The notes under the pieces: generated by a model | The model's database searches: none | What the model saw: the letters and a program-made list of their open reading frames with translations, nothing else | Told to the model about the DNA's origin: nothing | Translations under genes and position numbers: made by a program | Part shown: positions 24,501 to 32,725 of the stretch, one piece after another | Numbering within the stretch: position 1 is the stretch's first letter | Layout of the letters: each line of letters opens with the position of its first letter | Source of the DNA: Bacteroidota bacterium | GTDB taxonomy: Bacteria; Bacteroidota; Bacteroidia; Bacteroidales; Paludibacteraceae | DNA: 64,000 bases | Reading direction: 5' to 3' | Assembly: GCA_017860295.1 (NCBI GenBank) | Contig: JAFNAS010000011.1 | Location: 124,001 to 188,000 of the forward strand

Positions 24501-24735
24501 CATTCCGCTCAAGCAATCGATTATCGAAGCCGGTGCTGTGCGTACCACGCCCATCTTGCTGACGGCCGGTGCCGTGGCGCTGGGTGCCGTGGTAATTCTG
24601 TTCGACCCTATTTTTCAGGGTCTGGCCATCTCCCTGATGGGCGGAACCATCACCTCGACCTTGCTGACTCTTATCGTTGTTCCGTTGCTCTATTTCAAAA
24701 TGATGAGAAAAAAATACCCCGAATCGCAAGCTTAA
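21529..24735 (+). CDS. RND efflux transporter permease (AcrB/HAE1-type)
   Basis: 1068 residues, the full length of an RND pump, with twelve predicted membrane helices and two large periplasmic loops. The proton-relay pair is seen in GIVVDDSIIIAENM (about residues 412-425). Other landmarks are PREEEPQIDVPMADI near the start and ALAGVMVRNSVLLIDFIN in the second half. It uses the proton gradient to export small molecules through the adaptor and TolC-like channel encoded upstream. Substrate range cannot be read; the sequence is closer to drug/organic pumps than to metal pumps of the CusA type. Confidence 0.94.
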   Translation: MKEGLSGRIANLFLKSKLTILLMIAFLLLGAYSTFLIPREEEPQIDVPMADILIGYPGASPKEVESTVSAPLEKVVSNIKGVEYVYSTSMKGQAMVSVQFYVGQDVERSLVKLYNEIMKNMDKLPQGVTMPLVKTRAIDDVPALSLTLWSDKSSDYALTQLSEVVTSEIKKIPNVANVTVLGGRSREVKVVLDKDKMAESHVDFLSVAKQIQGNNAQMNSGNLLQADTAFTVETGNFLSSADDVANLIVGSNGNQPVYLRQIAKVEDGAETPRQYVTFGYGAAAKADQGNHKGNFPAVTLAIAKKKGADAMHLSEQILSKVDHLKKDLIPADVQVTTTRNYGESASHKVSELLLHLFIAIIVVTLFVMLAMGWRGGLVVFLSVPVTFAMTLFAYYFLDYTLNRITLFALVFVTGIVVDDSIIIAENMHRHFKMKRLPFHQAAIFAINEVGNPTILATFTVIAAVLPMAFVSGLMGPYMSPMPIGASIAMLISLIIALTLTPYLGYLFLRGKNDGGKERKEHQMEESKIYRIYRSTIVPLLENRKRRWAFMLTTVVILLLSMLLFYTKAVPVKMLPFDNKNEFQVVIDMPEGTTLERTAAVTQEISQYIAKQPLVTNYQGYVGTSAPISFNGLVRHYDMRRGENVADIQVNLVDKGERSEQSHAIAKGMRPAIQAIAKKYNANVKVVEVPPGPPVMSTMVAEIYGPDYDQQMAIARQVKQLMKSTPDVVDVDWMVEDDQPQLNFDVDKEKAMKMGVAPAQVVATVRAALSGMPAGVLHRPNSYQPVNIMLQLNDADKASVADLSNLKVVNQQGMEVPVSDLIQVKKEIAPKSIFRKNQKRVVYVTGDMAGKLESPFYAMNKISDRLKEVKLPAGYSLNEEYSKQPELEDNYSLKWDGEWQITYEVFRDLGIAFMVVLVIIYILIVGWFQNFTVPLVMLAAIPLSLIGIVIGHWIMGTFFSATSMIGFIALAGVMVRNSVLLIDFINIRLKDGIPLKQSIIEAGAVRTTPILLTAGAVALGAVVILFDPIFQGLAISLMGGTITSTLLTLIVVPLLYFKMMRKKYPESQA

Positions 24736-24754
24736 CCCATAAATACTTAGTCTT

Positions 24755-25075
24755 ATGAAGTTACTTATCGTAACCTGCCTCGAGGCAGACCGCCATACCG
24801 TTTCCAAACTATTGCAGAGTGTGGGAGTCAATATTTTCAGTGTAAGCGAGACAACGGGCTACAAACGGAATAACGGGCAGCCCAACCTGCTCGATAACTG
24901 GTTTGGCAACCATAACACCGAGTTTGAATCCGCTTTTTTCTTCAGTTTCACCGATGATAAAAAAGCGCAGGATGCCGTAGCCGTTATCGATCGAAGAAAC
25001 AGCGATTCTCCGGATCGGTTGCCCATCCATGCCTTTGTGATGAATGTAGAATCGCATACGGCCGCAAGTGTATAA
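24755..25075 (+). CDS. Small PII-like protein of the RND operon
   Basis: 106 residues, beginning MKLLIVTCLEADRHTVSKLL with the beta-alpha-beta start of a ferredoxin-like/PII fold, a central GYKRNNGQPNLLDNWFG loop, and a last strand LPIHAFVMNVES. I know similar small proteins encoded beside RND pumps (DUF3240 and relatives), but this call rests on pattern and context. It lies 19 bases after the pump and overlaps no other gene; a sensor or regulator of pump activity is an inference. Confidence 0.55.
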   Translation: MKLLIVTCLEADRHTVSKLLQSVGVNIFSVSETTGYKRNNGQPNLLDNWFGNHNTEFESAFFFSFTDDKKAQDAVAVIDRRNSDSPDRLPIHAFVMNVESHTAASV

Positions 25076-25094
25076 CCAGTTGATAGGAAAAGGT

Positions 25095-25544
25095 ATGATA
25101 CCACAAGAAGAATTAATCCGAATAAAGAATTTGTTTTCAACCAATCTGTGCAGTAGTCTGAAAATGCCGTTCAACAAAACGGTATCCCGGGCAAAATTAC
25201 AGATTTCATCGGAACAATATCAGATTCTGAGTTTCCTGAAAGAACGAGGCGCAATTTCACAAACCCGATTGTCGGAAATCACCGGAAAGGATAAGCCTTC
25301 GGTAACCCGTTTGCTCGATAAGCTGGAAGCAAAAGCGTTGGTGAAAAGGGAAGCCGATGCTACCGACAAACGGATTAAAAACATTTCGATTACCGGGTTG
25401 GGAATCCGCGAGTACAAGAAGGTAAGTCGCATTACGGATGATCTGATACAAAGTGCTATGAACAATATTGACCGCAACCAGTTGCTGATTTTCAATTCGG
25501 TGCTGAACAATATTTTGAATAATCTGGCCATCAAGGCCAACTAA
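25095..25544 (+). CDS. MarR-family transcriptional regulator
   Basis: 149 residues from the ATG at 25095; an earlier GTG-like start would overlap the PII-like gene. The winged helix is typical (SEQYQILSFLKERGAISQTR; SEITGKDKPSVTRLLDKLEA; wing VKREADATDKRIKN). MarR proteins often repress efflux genes until a small molecule binds. It is the sixth gene from the Crp-type regulator and likely acts on the same pump operon. Confidence 0.9.
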   Translation: MIPQEELIRIKNLFSTNLCSSLKMPFNKTVSRAKLQISSEQYQILSFLKERGAISQTRLSEITGKDKPSVTRLLDKLEAKALVKREADATDKRIKNISITGLGIREYKKVSRITDDLIQSAMNNIDRNQLLIFNSVLNNILNNLAIKAN

Positions 25545-25557
25545 CAACAAAAAAATT

Positions 25558-25749
25558 ATGATTGAACGAATTATTCGTGCCGTAGCCGGTACGCTTGTTT
25601 TGGTAAGCATCGTTTTGTCGCTTACCGTTTCGCTGAACTGGTTATGGCTCGGCGGCTTCGTCGGTTTCAACCTGCTGCAATCCTCCATTACGGGATTTTG
25701 CCCGCTCGAATACCTGTTGAAAAAGAAGGCGACCGCAAAGAGGAATTAA
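25558..25749 (+). CDS. Small inner-membrane protein, DUF2892/YgaP-type
   Basis: 63 residues with two hydrophobic helices (AVAGTLVLVSIVLSLTVSL; LWLGGFVGFNLLQSSITGF) and the conserved FCPLEYLL near the end, as in DUF2892 proteins. The family usually spans the inner membrane and is often linked to sulfur-transfer or redox genes; function is not established. It follows the MarR gene by 13 bases and closes the operon. Confidence 0.75.
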   Translation: MIERIIRAVAGTLVLVSIVLSLTVSLNWLWLGGFVGFNLLQSSITGFCPLEYLLKKKATAKRN

Positions 25750-26088
25750 GTCGATTTCAGTGATTATTGAACAGAAAATGAGGCTCCGTTTTTTGCAATA
25801 AATTGATCTGACGTATCCTGCATTTTGAAGGTTAGAGCCTCTTTCAAAAACGGTATCTTTATTTAAGAAAAGGGCAATTTGTCTGTACCTATTTTAACAT
25901 ATTCGAAAAATAAACACTAATAAATCCTTTCCATCGAGAAATATTCCGCCTTTTTTTGCGGTAAATCCGAATAAAATTGCTTAATTTGTAGGTGAAACTC
26001 GTCTGGCTATTCTCTTTTGCCCGAAAAAAAGAGGTAATCAGGCAGCAATCGATCGCAATATCGCGCGCTGCCATTCACCACGAAGACA
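25750..26088. other. Intergenic region between the efflux operon and rlpA
   Basis: 339 bases without a gene. GAGGCTC (25780-25786) and GAGCCTC (25835-25841) form a 7-bp inverted pair with similar T- and A-rich flanks (CCGTTTTTTG and CAAAAACGG), a weak long-loop terminator at best. The right part is AT-rich and probably contains the rlpA promoter; I could not place it. Confidence 0.4.
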
Positions 26089-26478
26089 ATGAAACTAACC
26101 ATACGACTGCTGCTTCTTTTTACGCTGTTCAGTACCGGATTTACCTTTGCGAAAGAGCATGGAAATGCAACTTTTTACAACCACAACATGCATGGTCGTA
26201 AAACTTCCGACGGAGGGAAATACAACAAAGATAGTCTGACTTGTGCACACCGTACCTATCCATTGGGAACAATTTTGAAAGTACGTAACCCAAAAAACAA
26301 CAAGGAAGTAATAGTTAAAGTAACCGATCGGGGACCACACCGCAGAAATCTCATAATCGATCTATCTTATGCTGCTGCGAAAGAGATTGACATTATTCGA
26401 GATGGAATTGCCCCGGTAGAGATTTCCAAGGTAGAGGAAACACCTTCGGAACCAAAAGATTCCTTAGCCTTGAAGTAA
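26089..26478 (+). CDS. RlpA-like septal ring lytic transglycosylase
   Basis: 129 residues: a signal peptide (1-21), then one double-psi beta-barrel domain with GNATFYNHNMHGRKTSDGG, TCAHRTYPLGTILKV and VTDRGPHRRNLIIDLS. RlpA proteins cut naked glycan strands at the division site. The SPOR domain present in many RlpA proteins is absent, which is usual in short Bacteroidota forms. It is convergent with the wbqC gene, 6 bases apart. Confidence 0.9.
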   Translation: MKLTIRLLLLFTLFSTGFTFAKEHGNATFYNHNMHGRKTSDGGKYNKDSLTCAHRTYPLGTILKVRNPKNNKEVIVKVTDRGPHRRNLIIDLSYAAAKEIDIIRDGIAPVEISKVEETPSEPKDSLALK

Positions 26479-26484
26479 GGGAAA

Positions 26485-27135
26485 TTAACCGACTATCATT
26501 TTTCTCAGAATCGTTTTTGATTCGGGTCCCATATTGAACAACAAATCGACGATACTCATGTTGGGCACAAAACCGAATTTCGAATCGAATACCTGATAGT
26601 ACGAAACAGTTTTATAAGCCGGATCTTCGGATTCCGGCTTTTTTTTCGGATGGATGCTTTCGCGCAAATCGAGTTCCCAGTCGGAGAAGACCGTTTTAAA
26701 ATCTGCCGTCAGTTCAATATCCACCTCCACATCAATCAACTCCAGAATTTTCGCCTGAATTTCGCGGTTAAAATCGAATAAAAAGTGCCACGTCCGTTCG
26801 TAAAACGGAAGAAGATCGTCGGCATAATATTCAAAAAACGGGGATGAATTGTAGGCTGCAACCAGCGATCGCCAATGAAGCGTTTGCCAGTTGGTATGGT
26901 CGGAAAGGCGAATATCGCGCGAAAGGCATTTCAGATTCTCGCCTTTATCCACAGGAATGGAAAGAGGAATGACTCCGTTTCCCGTTACGATTTGGCAACG
27001 GTTACGGTAGGTCTGCTTCAAATAGTTGTCGTGTTGCTCGATATACACTTTTTGCGCGGCCAACATGCGGGCATAATAATGCAACGGAGCCAGATAAGCT
27101 ACCGACATCCAGACATTCATTCCTCCTTCCATCAA
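26485..27135 (-). CDS. WbqC-family protein
   Basis: 216 residues. The N-terminal part YLAPLHYYARMLAAQKVYIE and NRCQIVTGNGVIPLSIPV is typical of the WbqC-like family (PF08889), found in Bacteroidota and in O-antigen clusters; members are thought to be transferases, but the reaction is not established. It follows pepD on the same strand by 14 bases and may share its transcript. Confidence 0.8.
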   Translation of the reverse strand: MMEGGMNVWMSVAYLAPLHYYARMLAAQKVYIEQHDNYLKQTYRNRCQIVTGNGVIPLSIPVDKGENLKCLSRDIRLSDHTNWQTLHWRSLVAAYNSSPFFEYYADDLLPFYERTWHFLFDFNREIQAKILELIDVEVDIELTADFKTVFSDWELDLRESIHPKKKPESEDPAYKTVSYYQVFDSKFGFVPNMSIVDLLFNMGPESKTILRKMIVG

Positions 27136-27149
27136 TGACTCTTCAACGT

Positions 27150-28616
27150 TTATTTTACAGGGATCGATTTCAACGCGGCGGTCAGATAATCCCAGAATTT
27201 GGCAACAGTGGCAATATTCACCTTCTCATCCGGCGAATGTGGATGGCGAATAGTGGGTCCGAAAGAGATCATATCCAGCCCGGGAATGGCCGAACCGATA
27301 ATTCCGCACTCCAACCCGGCATGAATCACTTTTATTTCAGGCTTTTTACCGAATTTTTCGTTGTAAACCGCCGACATCACTTTCAAAATAGGAGAATCGA
27401 AATTAGGCTGCCATCCCGGATAACCACCCGAAAATTCGACTTTTGCTCCGGCAAGCGAAAATACACTCTCGATCATCGAACAGAGTTCTTCTTTCATCGA
27501 TTCCACAGAGCTGCGAATCAAAAAGGCAACCTGAATGGACGATCCGTCCGATTTGACAATAGCCAGATTGGAAGATGTTTCAACCACATCGCCCATTCCG
27601 GGAGTGAATCGCAGTACGCCATTCGGGCAAGCCGTGATGCTGTTAATCAGGTCGTCCTGTACAAATTCGGGCATCAATCCTTCGGGTAGATCAACCGGTT
27701 CGGCGGTGATTTTCAATCCAGGCTCTATCACTCCGTATTCCGACTTGAAAGTGGCTTCCATCTCCGACAAAGCAGTCAGCAAATCGTCCTGACCCTCTTC
27801 GGGTACCGTTACAACGGCAAAAGCTTCGCGGGGAATTGCATTGCGCAGGTTACCTCCTTCTACCGAAGCCAGTCGCGCCTCGAAGGATGAAACCACATAT
27901 TTCAGCAAACGGAAAAGCAGTTTGTTGGCATTTGCACGACCCAAATTGATATCCATGCCCGAGTGTCCGCCTTTGAGCCCCGTAAGGCTGATTTTGTAGG
28001 CAACATCACCATGATAAACGGGTTCTTCCTTGTAAGCAAACGAAATTTTACCATTAATTCCTCCGGCACACCCTACATAGAGTTCTCCTTCATCTTCCGA
28101 ATCCATATTGAGCAAAACTTCGCCTTTCAAGGTGCCATTCTTCAAACCGACAGCGCCATACATTCCTGTCTCTTCATCGGCAGTAATCAACACTTCCAAA
28201 GGACCATGCGGTATCTCTTTCGATTGCAATACCGACAAAGCTGCAGCCACACCGATCCCATTATCGGCACCCAACGTTGTCTGGTTGGCAGCCACCCACT
28301 CCCCGTCAATGTAGGCATCGATAGGATCCTTTTCAAAATCGTGGTTAACCGAAGCATTTTTCTGAGGAACCATGTCCATGTGACCCTGAAGAATCACTCC
28401 CTTCAAATTTTCAAGACCGGGAGTGGCCGGCTTACGGATAATCACATTGCCGGCCTCATCTTCAAAAGATTCAAGTCCGCGATTTTTACCAAAATCGACC
28501 AAATACTTTGCTATCAGATCGCGCTTGCCCGAAGGACGCGGGATTTGTGTCAATGCTTTGAAATTTTGCCATACAGCCGTAGGTTGAAGCTGTTCGATGG
28601 CCCGGTTCTTTTCCAT
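27150..28616 (-). CDS. pepD: Cytosol nonspecific dipeptidase (aminoacyl-histidine dipeptidase)
   Basis: 488 residues, the length of M20C peptidase PepD. Metal-site motifs are LQGHMDMVP, LGADNGIGVAAAL and TADEETGMYGAVGL, and the C-terminal HAGLECGIIGS is present. It cleaves dipeptides, including Xaa-His, in the cytoplasm with two zinc ions. It heads a pepD-wbqC pair on the minus strand. Confidence 0.95.
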   Translation of the reverse strand: MEKNRAIEQLQPTAVWQNFKALTQIPRPSGKRDLIAKYLVDFGKNRGLESFEDEAGNVIIRKPATPGLENLKGVILQGHMDMVPQKNASVNHDFEKDPIDAYIDGEWVAANQTTLGADNGIGVAAALSVLQSKEIPHGPLEVLITADEETGMYGAVGLKNGTLKGEVLLNMDSEDEGELYVGCAGGINGKISFAYKEEPVYHGDVAYKISLTGLKGGHSGMDINLGRANANKLLFRLLKYVVSSFEARLASVEGGNLRNAIPREAFAVVTVPEEGQDDLLTALSEMEATFKSEYGVIEPGLKITAEPVDLPEGLMPEFVQDDLINSITACPNGVLRFTPGMGDVVETSSNLAIVKSDGSSIQVAFLIRSSVESMKEELCSMIESVFSLAGAKVEFSGGYPGWQPNFDSPILKVMSAVYNEKFGKKPEIKVIHAGLECGIIGSAIPGLDMISFGPTIRHPHSPDEKVNIATVAKFWDYLTAALKSIPVK

Positions 28617-28646
28617 ATTGTTTGAATAAATTGTTATTGTAAATTC

Positions 28647-29687
28647 CTAATTTACTTTATGTTGATTTAGATACGTGATCGCAGTTTCAATAATAGTATC
28701 AACCCCTTTGGCAATATCAGTTGTACTCATATCAACCTTAATGTCGGGCGAAATTCCAAATTCAATATCCTGCATGTTGACATCATACATCGGACATGCC
28801 GAATAACGAATCATCCACCCATTCGGTAGTTCGCTGTTCATCGGAAGTCCCCCGCCACCTCCGGTTTGATCGCCAATTATAACAACATTAGGCAATTGTT
28901 TCATAATACAGACAAAATCATTCGTTGCGCTGTAGCAGGTTCGATTAGTCAACACAACCACCGGTTTCTCCACCCAATTAGTAGCAATAGAGCCGGTTGC
29001 ATAAGGAGTCAATGTTTGAGCAATCGGATCTGAAAAATCATCATGTCCGGTGCCGGTTTTATGCCGAATATATCCATACGTCAACGATTGCGTTGTAAAA
29101 CGCGCTGCAATATCCTCGGCATAAGTTAATAGGCCACCGCCATTATTCCGTACATCGAGTATCAACCCCTGACAATTTCCCAACATTCCGATGGCATACG
29201 AAAGATTGGCACCGGAAAAACTGGATGAAAAATCGCCGTAATAGATATAGCCGATGGCCGACTTGGGTAACACATTATATTGAAATCCACCGGCAATGTA
29301 ATAATTTTTTCCCAAATAACGATCGCTGTATAAAATCGTTGAACTAAAATTATCCGGATAATCGGTATACCATTTCCAATAACGAGCTACATCGAATGAA
29401 GAGGCAAGGTTTACATGTCCGTCCTTAAGCTCCGACAACATATTGCCGCAGATTCTGAAGAATTGTACATAATTCAACGTATCCGGACGTTGCAACTTCG
29501 CTCGGTATACATTTCCAATCGAGTCCCAGTTTATTTTCTTGTAGGTAAAATAGCAATAATGTTCGTCCATTATTTTCCAGAGAGACTCAAAATTGGTCTT
29601 GTAATCGTTAATATTCGACGGCTCTTCGACCGACATCTTACAAGAAGCAAAACTAACAGCAATTAGGAATAACAAAAATTGACGCAT
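28647..29687 (-). CDS. S41-family peptidase, lipoprotein
   Basis: 346 residues from the ATG at 29687, which gives a lipoprotein signal with a lipobox at AVSFASCKMS; an earlier in-frame start would hide it. The tail-specific protease domain has IGYIYYGDFSSSFSGANLSY, LILDVRNNGGGLL, and the nucleophile region VVLTNRTCYSATNDFV. S41 enzymes use a Ser-Lys or related pair; which residue serves as the base is not obvious. It follows the DUF3316-like gene by 10 bases. Role: processing or turnover of envelope proteins, by inference. Confidence 0.85.
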   Translation of the reverse strand: MRQFLLFLIAVSFASCKMSVEEPSNINDYKTNFESLWKIMDEHYCYFTYKKINWDSIGNVYRAKLQRPDTLNYVQFFRICGNMLSELKDGHVNLASSFDVARYWKWYTDYPDNFSSTILYSDRYLGKNYYIAGGFQYNVLPKSAIGYIYYGDFSSSFSGANLSYAIGMLGNCQGLILDVRNNGGGLLTYAEDIAARFTTQSLTYGYIRHKTGTGHDDFSDPIAQTLTPYATGSIATNWVEKPVVVLTNRTCYSATNDFVCIMKQLPNVVIIGDQTGGGGGLPMNSELPNGWMIRYSACPMYDVNMQDIEFGISPDIKVDMSTTDIAKGVDTIIETAITYLNQHKVN

Positions 29688-29697
29688 ACAAACAGGC

Positions 29698-30546
29698 TTA
29701 CTTGTTAATATCGTTATAAGAGGCAGGAGCTTTCCGCTTACCTCTGTCAAATATGGAGAAATTGATGACCGAGCCTATCGAAAACACATTTTGCATCGAT
29801 TCGAAATGAAGTGAATTTGCATGATGTTTTTCATAATCGTGAATATATGATAGTCTTATAATCATTTTTTTTAACATCAAATCAGCCGTAAGGCTATTAT
29901 TCCATGCCAATGAATTATGCAACGATGAAAAATGAATGGCATTTCCCAGTTTTCCCAGCGTAAACATTTCATAATAAGATGCTCCATATTCTGGAACAAA
30001 CATCACTCCGGCCAAAGGAGAACGTAACGAATATCGAATCATAATTGGAAATTTCTTGACATTCAAAAGATATTGAGCAATAAAAGAAGCATTTATCTGC
30101 GTAGAAAAATCAGCCGAGTATGGATTATTCCCGTTATTGAAACTATATTTACTGACAAACGCGAGATCCCAAATTCCTCCAACCAGAATTTTCAGATTAG
30201 CCATCGGACGAAAATGGTAATGCATCCCTATTCCAGGACGCAAAGCAAGATAAAAAATCGAATTCGTCTTGGCAACATTATCCGTCATGCCCCCTGAAAC
30301 CATTAATGTTTGCTGCAACGAAAGTTTGTTATTAGAATCGGATATAAAATGCATCGACTCATAATCGGCTCTGAATACGGTTCCGGTATAAACCAAAGGA
30401 GATAAATATTCGTCGTAAACGCTAACACCTCCCAAACCAAACGACCAACCCCTACTTGTAATCGTATTTTTAGGTTCCTGAGAAAAAATTGAAGCAAGCG
30501 AAAACAGCACAAAAAACAATACCGCTTTTATTCTGAGAGTTCGCAT
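29698..30546 (-). CDS. Exported DUF3316-like outer-membrane protein
   Basis: 282 residues from the ATG at 30546, which begins the signal peptide (1-22, ending FSQ). The rest is beta-rich with WSFGLGGVSVYDEYLSPLVY near the start and a last strand IGSVINFSIFDRGKR, like the DUF3316 family of Bacteroidota barrel proteins. A minus-strand TACTTTTG lies at 30579-30572. It leads a two-gene unit with the S41 protease, perhaps sharing an envelope role. Confidence 0.7.
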   Translation of the reverse strand: MRTLRIKAVLFFVLFSLASIFSQEPKNTITSRGWSFGLGGVSVYDEYLSPLVYTGTVFRADYESMHFISDSNNKLSLQQTLMVSGGMTDNVAKTNSIFYLALRPGIGMHYHFRPMANLKILVGGIWDLAFVSKYSFNNGNNPYSADFSTQINASFIAQYLLNVKKFPIMIRYSLRSPLAGVMFVPEYGASYYEMFTLGKLGNAIHFSSLHNSLAWNNSLTADLMLKKMIIRLSYIHDYEKHHANSLHFESMQNVFSIGSVINFSIFDRGKRKAPASYNDINK

Positions 30547-30720
30547 ATAATTGGAATTCAAATTAGAAAAACAAAAGTACATGATTTTTTCTTATTTTTA
30601 TTTCATCTCAGGAAGTTTTAAGTTCACAAGTAATGCAATTGGTATTTATTTGCAAATAAGGCTTACGTACCTCACACGATTACTCCTAATTTTAACTACG
30701 GCTACACACCAGATTTTTTG

Positions 30721-30728
30721 TAATTTTG
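30721..30728 (+). promoter_or_regulatory. -7 promoter element of mnmG
   Basis: TAATTTTG, 25 bases before the mnmG start; no clear -33 TTTG at the usual distance. Confidence 0.5.
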
Positions 30729-30753
30729 CAGGTTATAACTGAATCTAAATCAA

Positions 30754-32628
30754 ATGACTTTACAATACGACGTAATAGTAGTTGGCGCCGGACATGCCGG
30801 CTGCGAAGCTGCGTGCGCTGCAGCAAATCTTGGATCAAAAACATTGCTTATCACAATGGATATGAACAAGATAGCTCAAATGAGCTGCAATCCTGCAATA
30901 GGAGGAATTGCCAAAGGGCAAATTGTGAGAGAGATAGACGCGTTGGGAGGTTTTACCGGCATTGTGGCCGATAAAACAGCAATTCAATTCCGATTATTGA
31001 ACCGATCGAAAGGCCCTGCCATGTGGAGTCCCCGTACGCAAAACGACCGGCAGCAGTTTATCATTGAATGGCGACACATAATTGAAAATACCAACAACCT
31101 CGATATTTGGCAAGATCAGGTTTTGGAGGTGATGGTAAAACAAAACCAGATTTGCGGAGTCAGGACAAGTCTGGGGGTTGATATTTATGCAAAAAGTGTC
31201 GTTCTTACCAATGGAACATTTTTGAACGGACTACTCCATTTCGGATCGAAACAAATCTCCGGTGGACGAATAGCAGAACCTGCCGCCAAAGGTTTGACCG
31301 AACAATTGGTCGAATTGGGTTTTACGGCCGGAAGAATGAAAACGGGAACACCCGTCAGAATCGACGGTCGATCGGTCGATTTTTCCAAAATGGCAGAACA
31401 GGGAGGAGACGATGATTTTCATACATTTTCCTACCTTTCATCGTCAAAAAGGGTACTTCCGCAACGAAGCTGCTGGATCACCTATACCAACGGGCAGACC
31501 CATGACATTCTACGCAGTGGATTGGAATTTTCACCTCTTTTCAACGGACAAATAAAAAGCATCGGCCCTCGCTATTGTCCGAGCATCGAGACAAAAATCG
31601 TCACCTTTGCCGACAAAGAACGCCATCAACTCTTTTTGGAACCCGAAGGGGCCAACACGCAGGAGTATTATCTGAACGGATTTTCTTCGTCACTTCCCAT
31701 CGATGTTCAGGTAAATGCGCTTCATACCATCCAGGGATTCGAAAATGTACGTATTTATCGGCCGGGTTATGCCATCGAGTACGACTTCTTCCCCCCTACC
31801 CAATTAACCCATTCGCTGGAGACGAAACGGATAAAAAACCTCTTTTTCGCCGGTCAAATCAATGGAACTACCGGATACGAAGAAGCCGCCGGCCAGGGGT
31901 TGATTGCCGGAATTAACGCGCACATTTCCTGTCATGGAGGAGACCCCTTTGTATTGGGAAGAGAAGAAGCTTATATTGGCGTTCTTATCGATGACTTGGT
32001 GACAAAAGGGGTAGATGAGCCCTACCGTATGTTTACCTCACGCGCCGAATACCGCATTCTGCTCCGTCAGGATGATGCCGATATGCGCCTGACCGAAAAA
32101 TCATATCAATTGGGACTTGCCTCACGCGAACGGTACAACGAATTCACCGGAAAAAAAGAGAACAGAGACCGCCTTATCACCTTTATCCGTGAAACTTCGG
32201 TTAAGCCTGATGAAATCAACAATTTTCTCGAAACAATAGGCACTTCTCCCATCAAACAATCGGCAAAACTACTTGACCTTGTTCTAAGGCCTCAGCTAAC
32301 CATTTCGCAATTATCCGATCAGGTTTCATCGCTAAAAACCGCAATTTCGGAAATAAAAACTCAACAAGACGAAACAGTAGAAGCTGCCGAAATAACGCTG
32401 AAATACCAGGGTTATATTGAACGCGAAAAAATTATTGCCGAAAAATTACAACGACTCGAAAGCATGAAAATAAAAGACAAGTTCGATTATTCCTCTATTC
32501 TATCCCTCTCGACGGAAGCACGCCAAAAATTGAGCAAAATAAACCCGGAAACAATTGGCCAGGCAAGCCGAATCTCCGGAATTTCGCCAAGTGATATCAA
32601 TATTCTGTTGGTTCTGTTGGGCAGATAG
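30754..32628 (+). CDS. mnmG: tRNA uridine-5-carboxymethylaminomethyl modification enzyme, FAD subunit
   Basis: 624 residues, normal for MnmG (GidA). FAD-binding GAGHAGCEAA begins at residue 11; MSCNPAIGGIAKGQIVREID and GTFLNGLLHFGSKQISGGR are family landmarks, with FFAGQINGTTGYEEAAGQGL later. With MnmE it installs the cmnm5 group on U34 of certain tRNAs. The gene is followed by two parS-like palindromes, then apt and uvrC. Confidence 0.97.
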   Translation: MTLQYDVIVVGAGHAGCEAACAAANLGSKTLLITMDMNKIAQMSCNPAIGGIAKGQIVREIDALGGFTGIVADKTAIQFRLLNRSKGPAMWSPRTQNDRQQFIIEWRHIIENTNNLDIWQDQVLEVMVKQNQICGVRTSLGVDIYAKSVVLTNGTFLNGLLHFGSKQISGGRIAEPAAKGLTEQLVELGFTAGRMKTGTPVRIDGRSVDFSKMAEQGGDDDFHTFSYLSSSKRVLPQRSCWITYTNGQTHDILRSGLEFSPLFNGQIKSIGPRYCPSIETKIVTFADKERHQLFLEPEGANTQEYYLNGFSSSLPIDVQVNALHTIQGFENVRIYRPGYAIEYDFFPPTQLTHSLETKRIKNLFFAGQINGTTGYEEAAGQGLIAGINAHISCHGGDPFVLGREEAYIGVLIDDLVTKGVDEPYRMFTSRAEYRILLRQDDADMRLTEKSYQLGLASRERYNEFTGKKENRDRLITFIRETSVKPDEINNFLETIGTSPIKQSAKLLDLVLRPQLTISQLSDQVSSLKTAISEIKTQQDETVEAAEITLKYQGYIEREKIIAEKLQRLESMKIKDKFDYSSILSLSTEARQKLSKINPETIGQASRISGISPSDINILLVLLGR

Positions 32629-32633
32629 CAATT

Positions 32634-32649
32634 TGTTCCACGTGGAACA
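32634..32649. promoter_or_regulatory. parS-like ParB-binding site 1
   Basis: TGTTCCACGTGGAACA, a perfect 16-bp palindrome equal to a common chromosomal parS variant, five bases past the mnmG stop. Confidence 0.8.
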
Positions 32650-32696
32650 CCGCGCGGAAAAACAAAAACAAAAATAAAAATCAGCAAAACAAAAAA

Positions 32697-32712
32697 TGTT
32701 CCACGTGGAACG
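32697..32712. promoter_or_regulatory. parS-like ParB-binding site 2
   Basis: TGTTCCACGTGGAACG, 15 of 16 bases like site 1, with a perfect 14-bp core (32698-32711). It lies 48 bases from site 1 and 13 bases before the apt ATG. Confidence 0.78.
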
Positions 32713-32725
32713 CAATATAATTTAT

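Noticed and set aside
26945-26953. Canonical DnaA box TTATCCACA
   Set aside because: Single copy inside the wbqC coding region, without neighbours; expected by chance.
32696-32725. Upstream ATG that would lengthen apt by ten residues
   Set aside because: The extra codons only translate the second parS-like palindrome; homologous Apt proteins begin at the later ATG.
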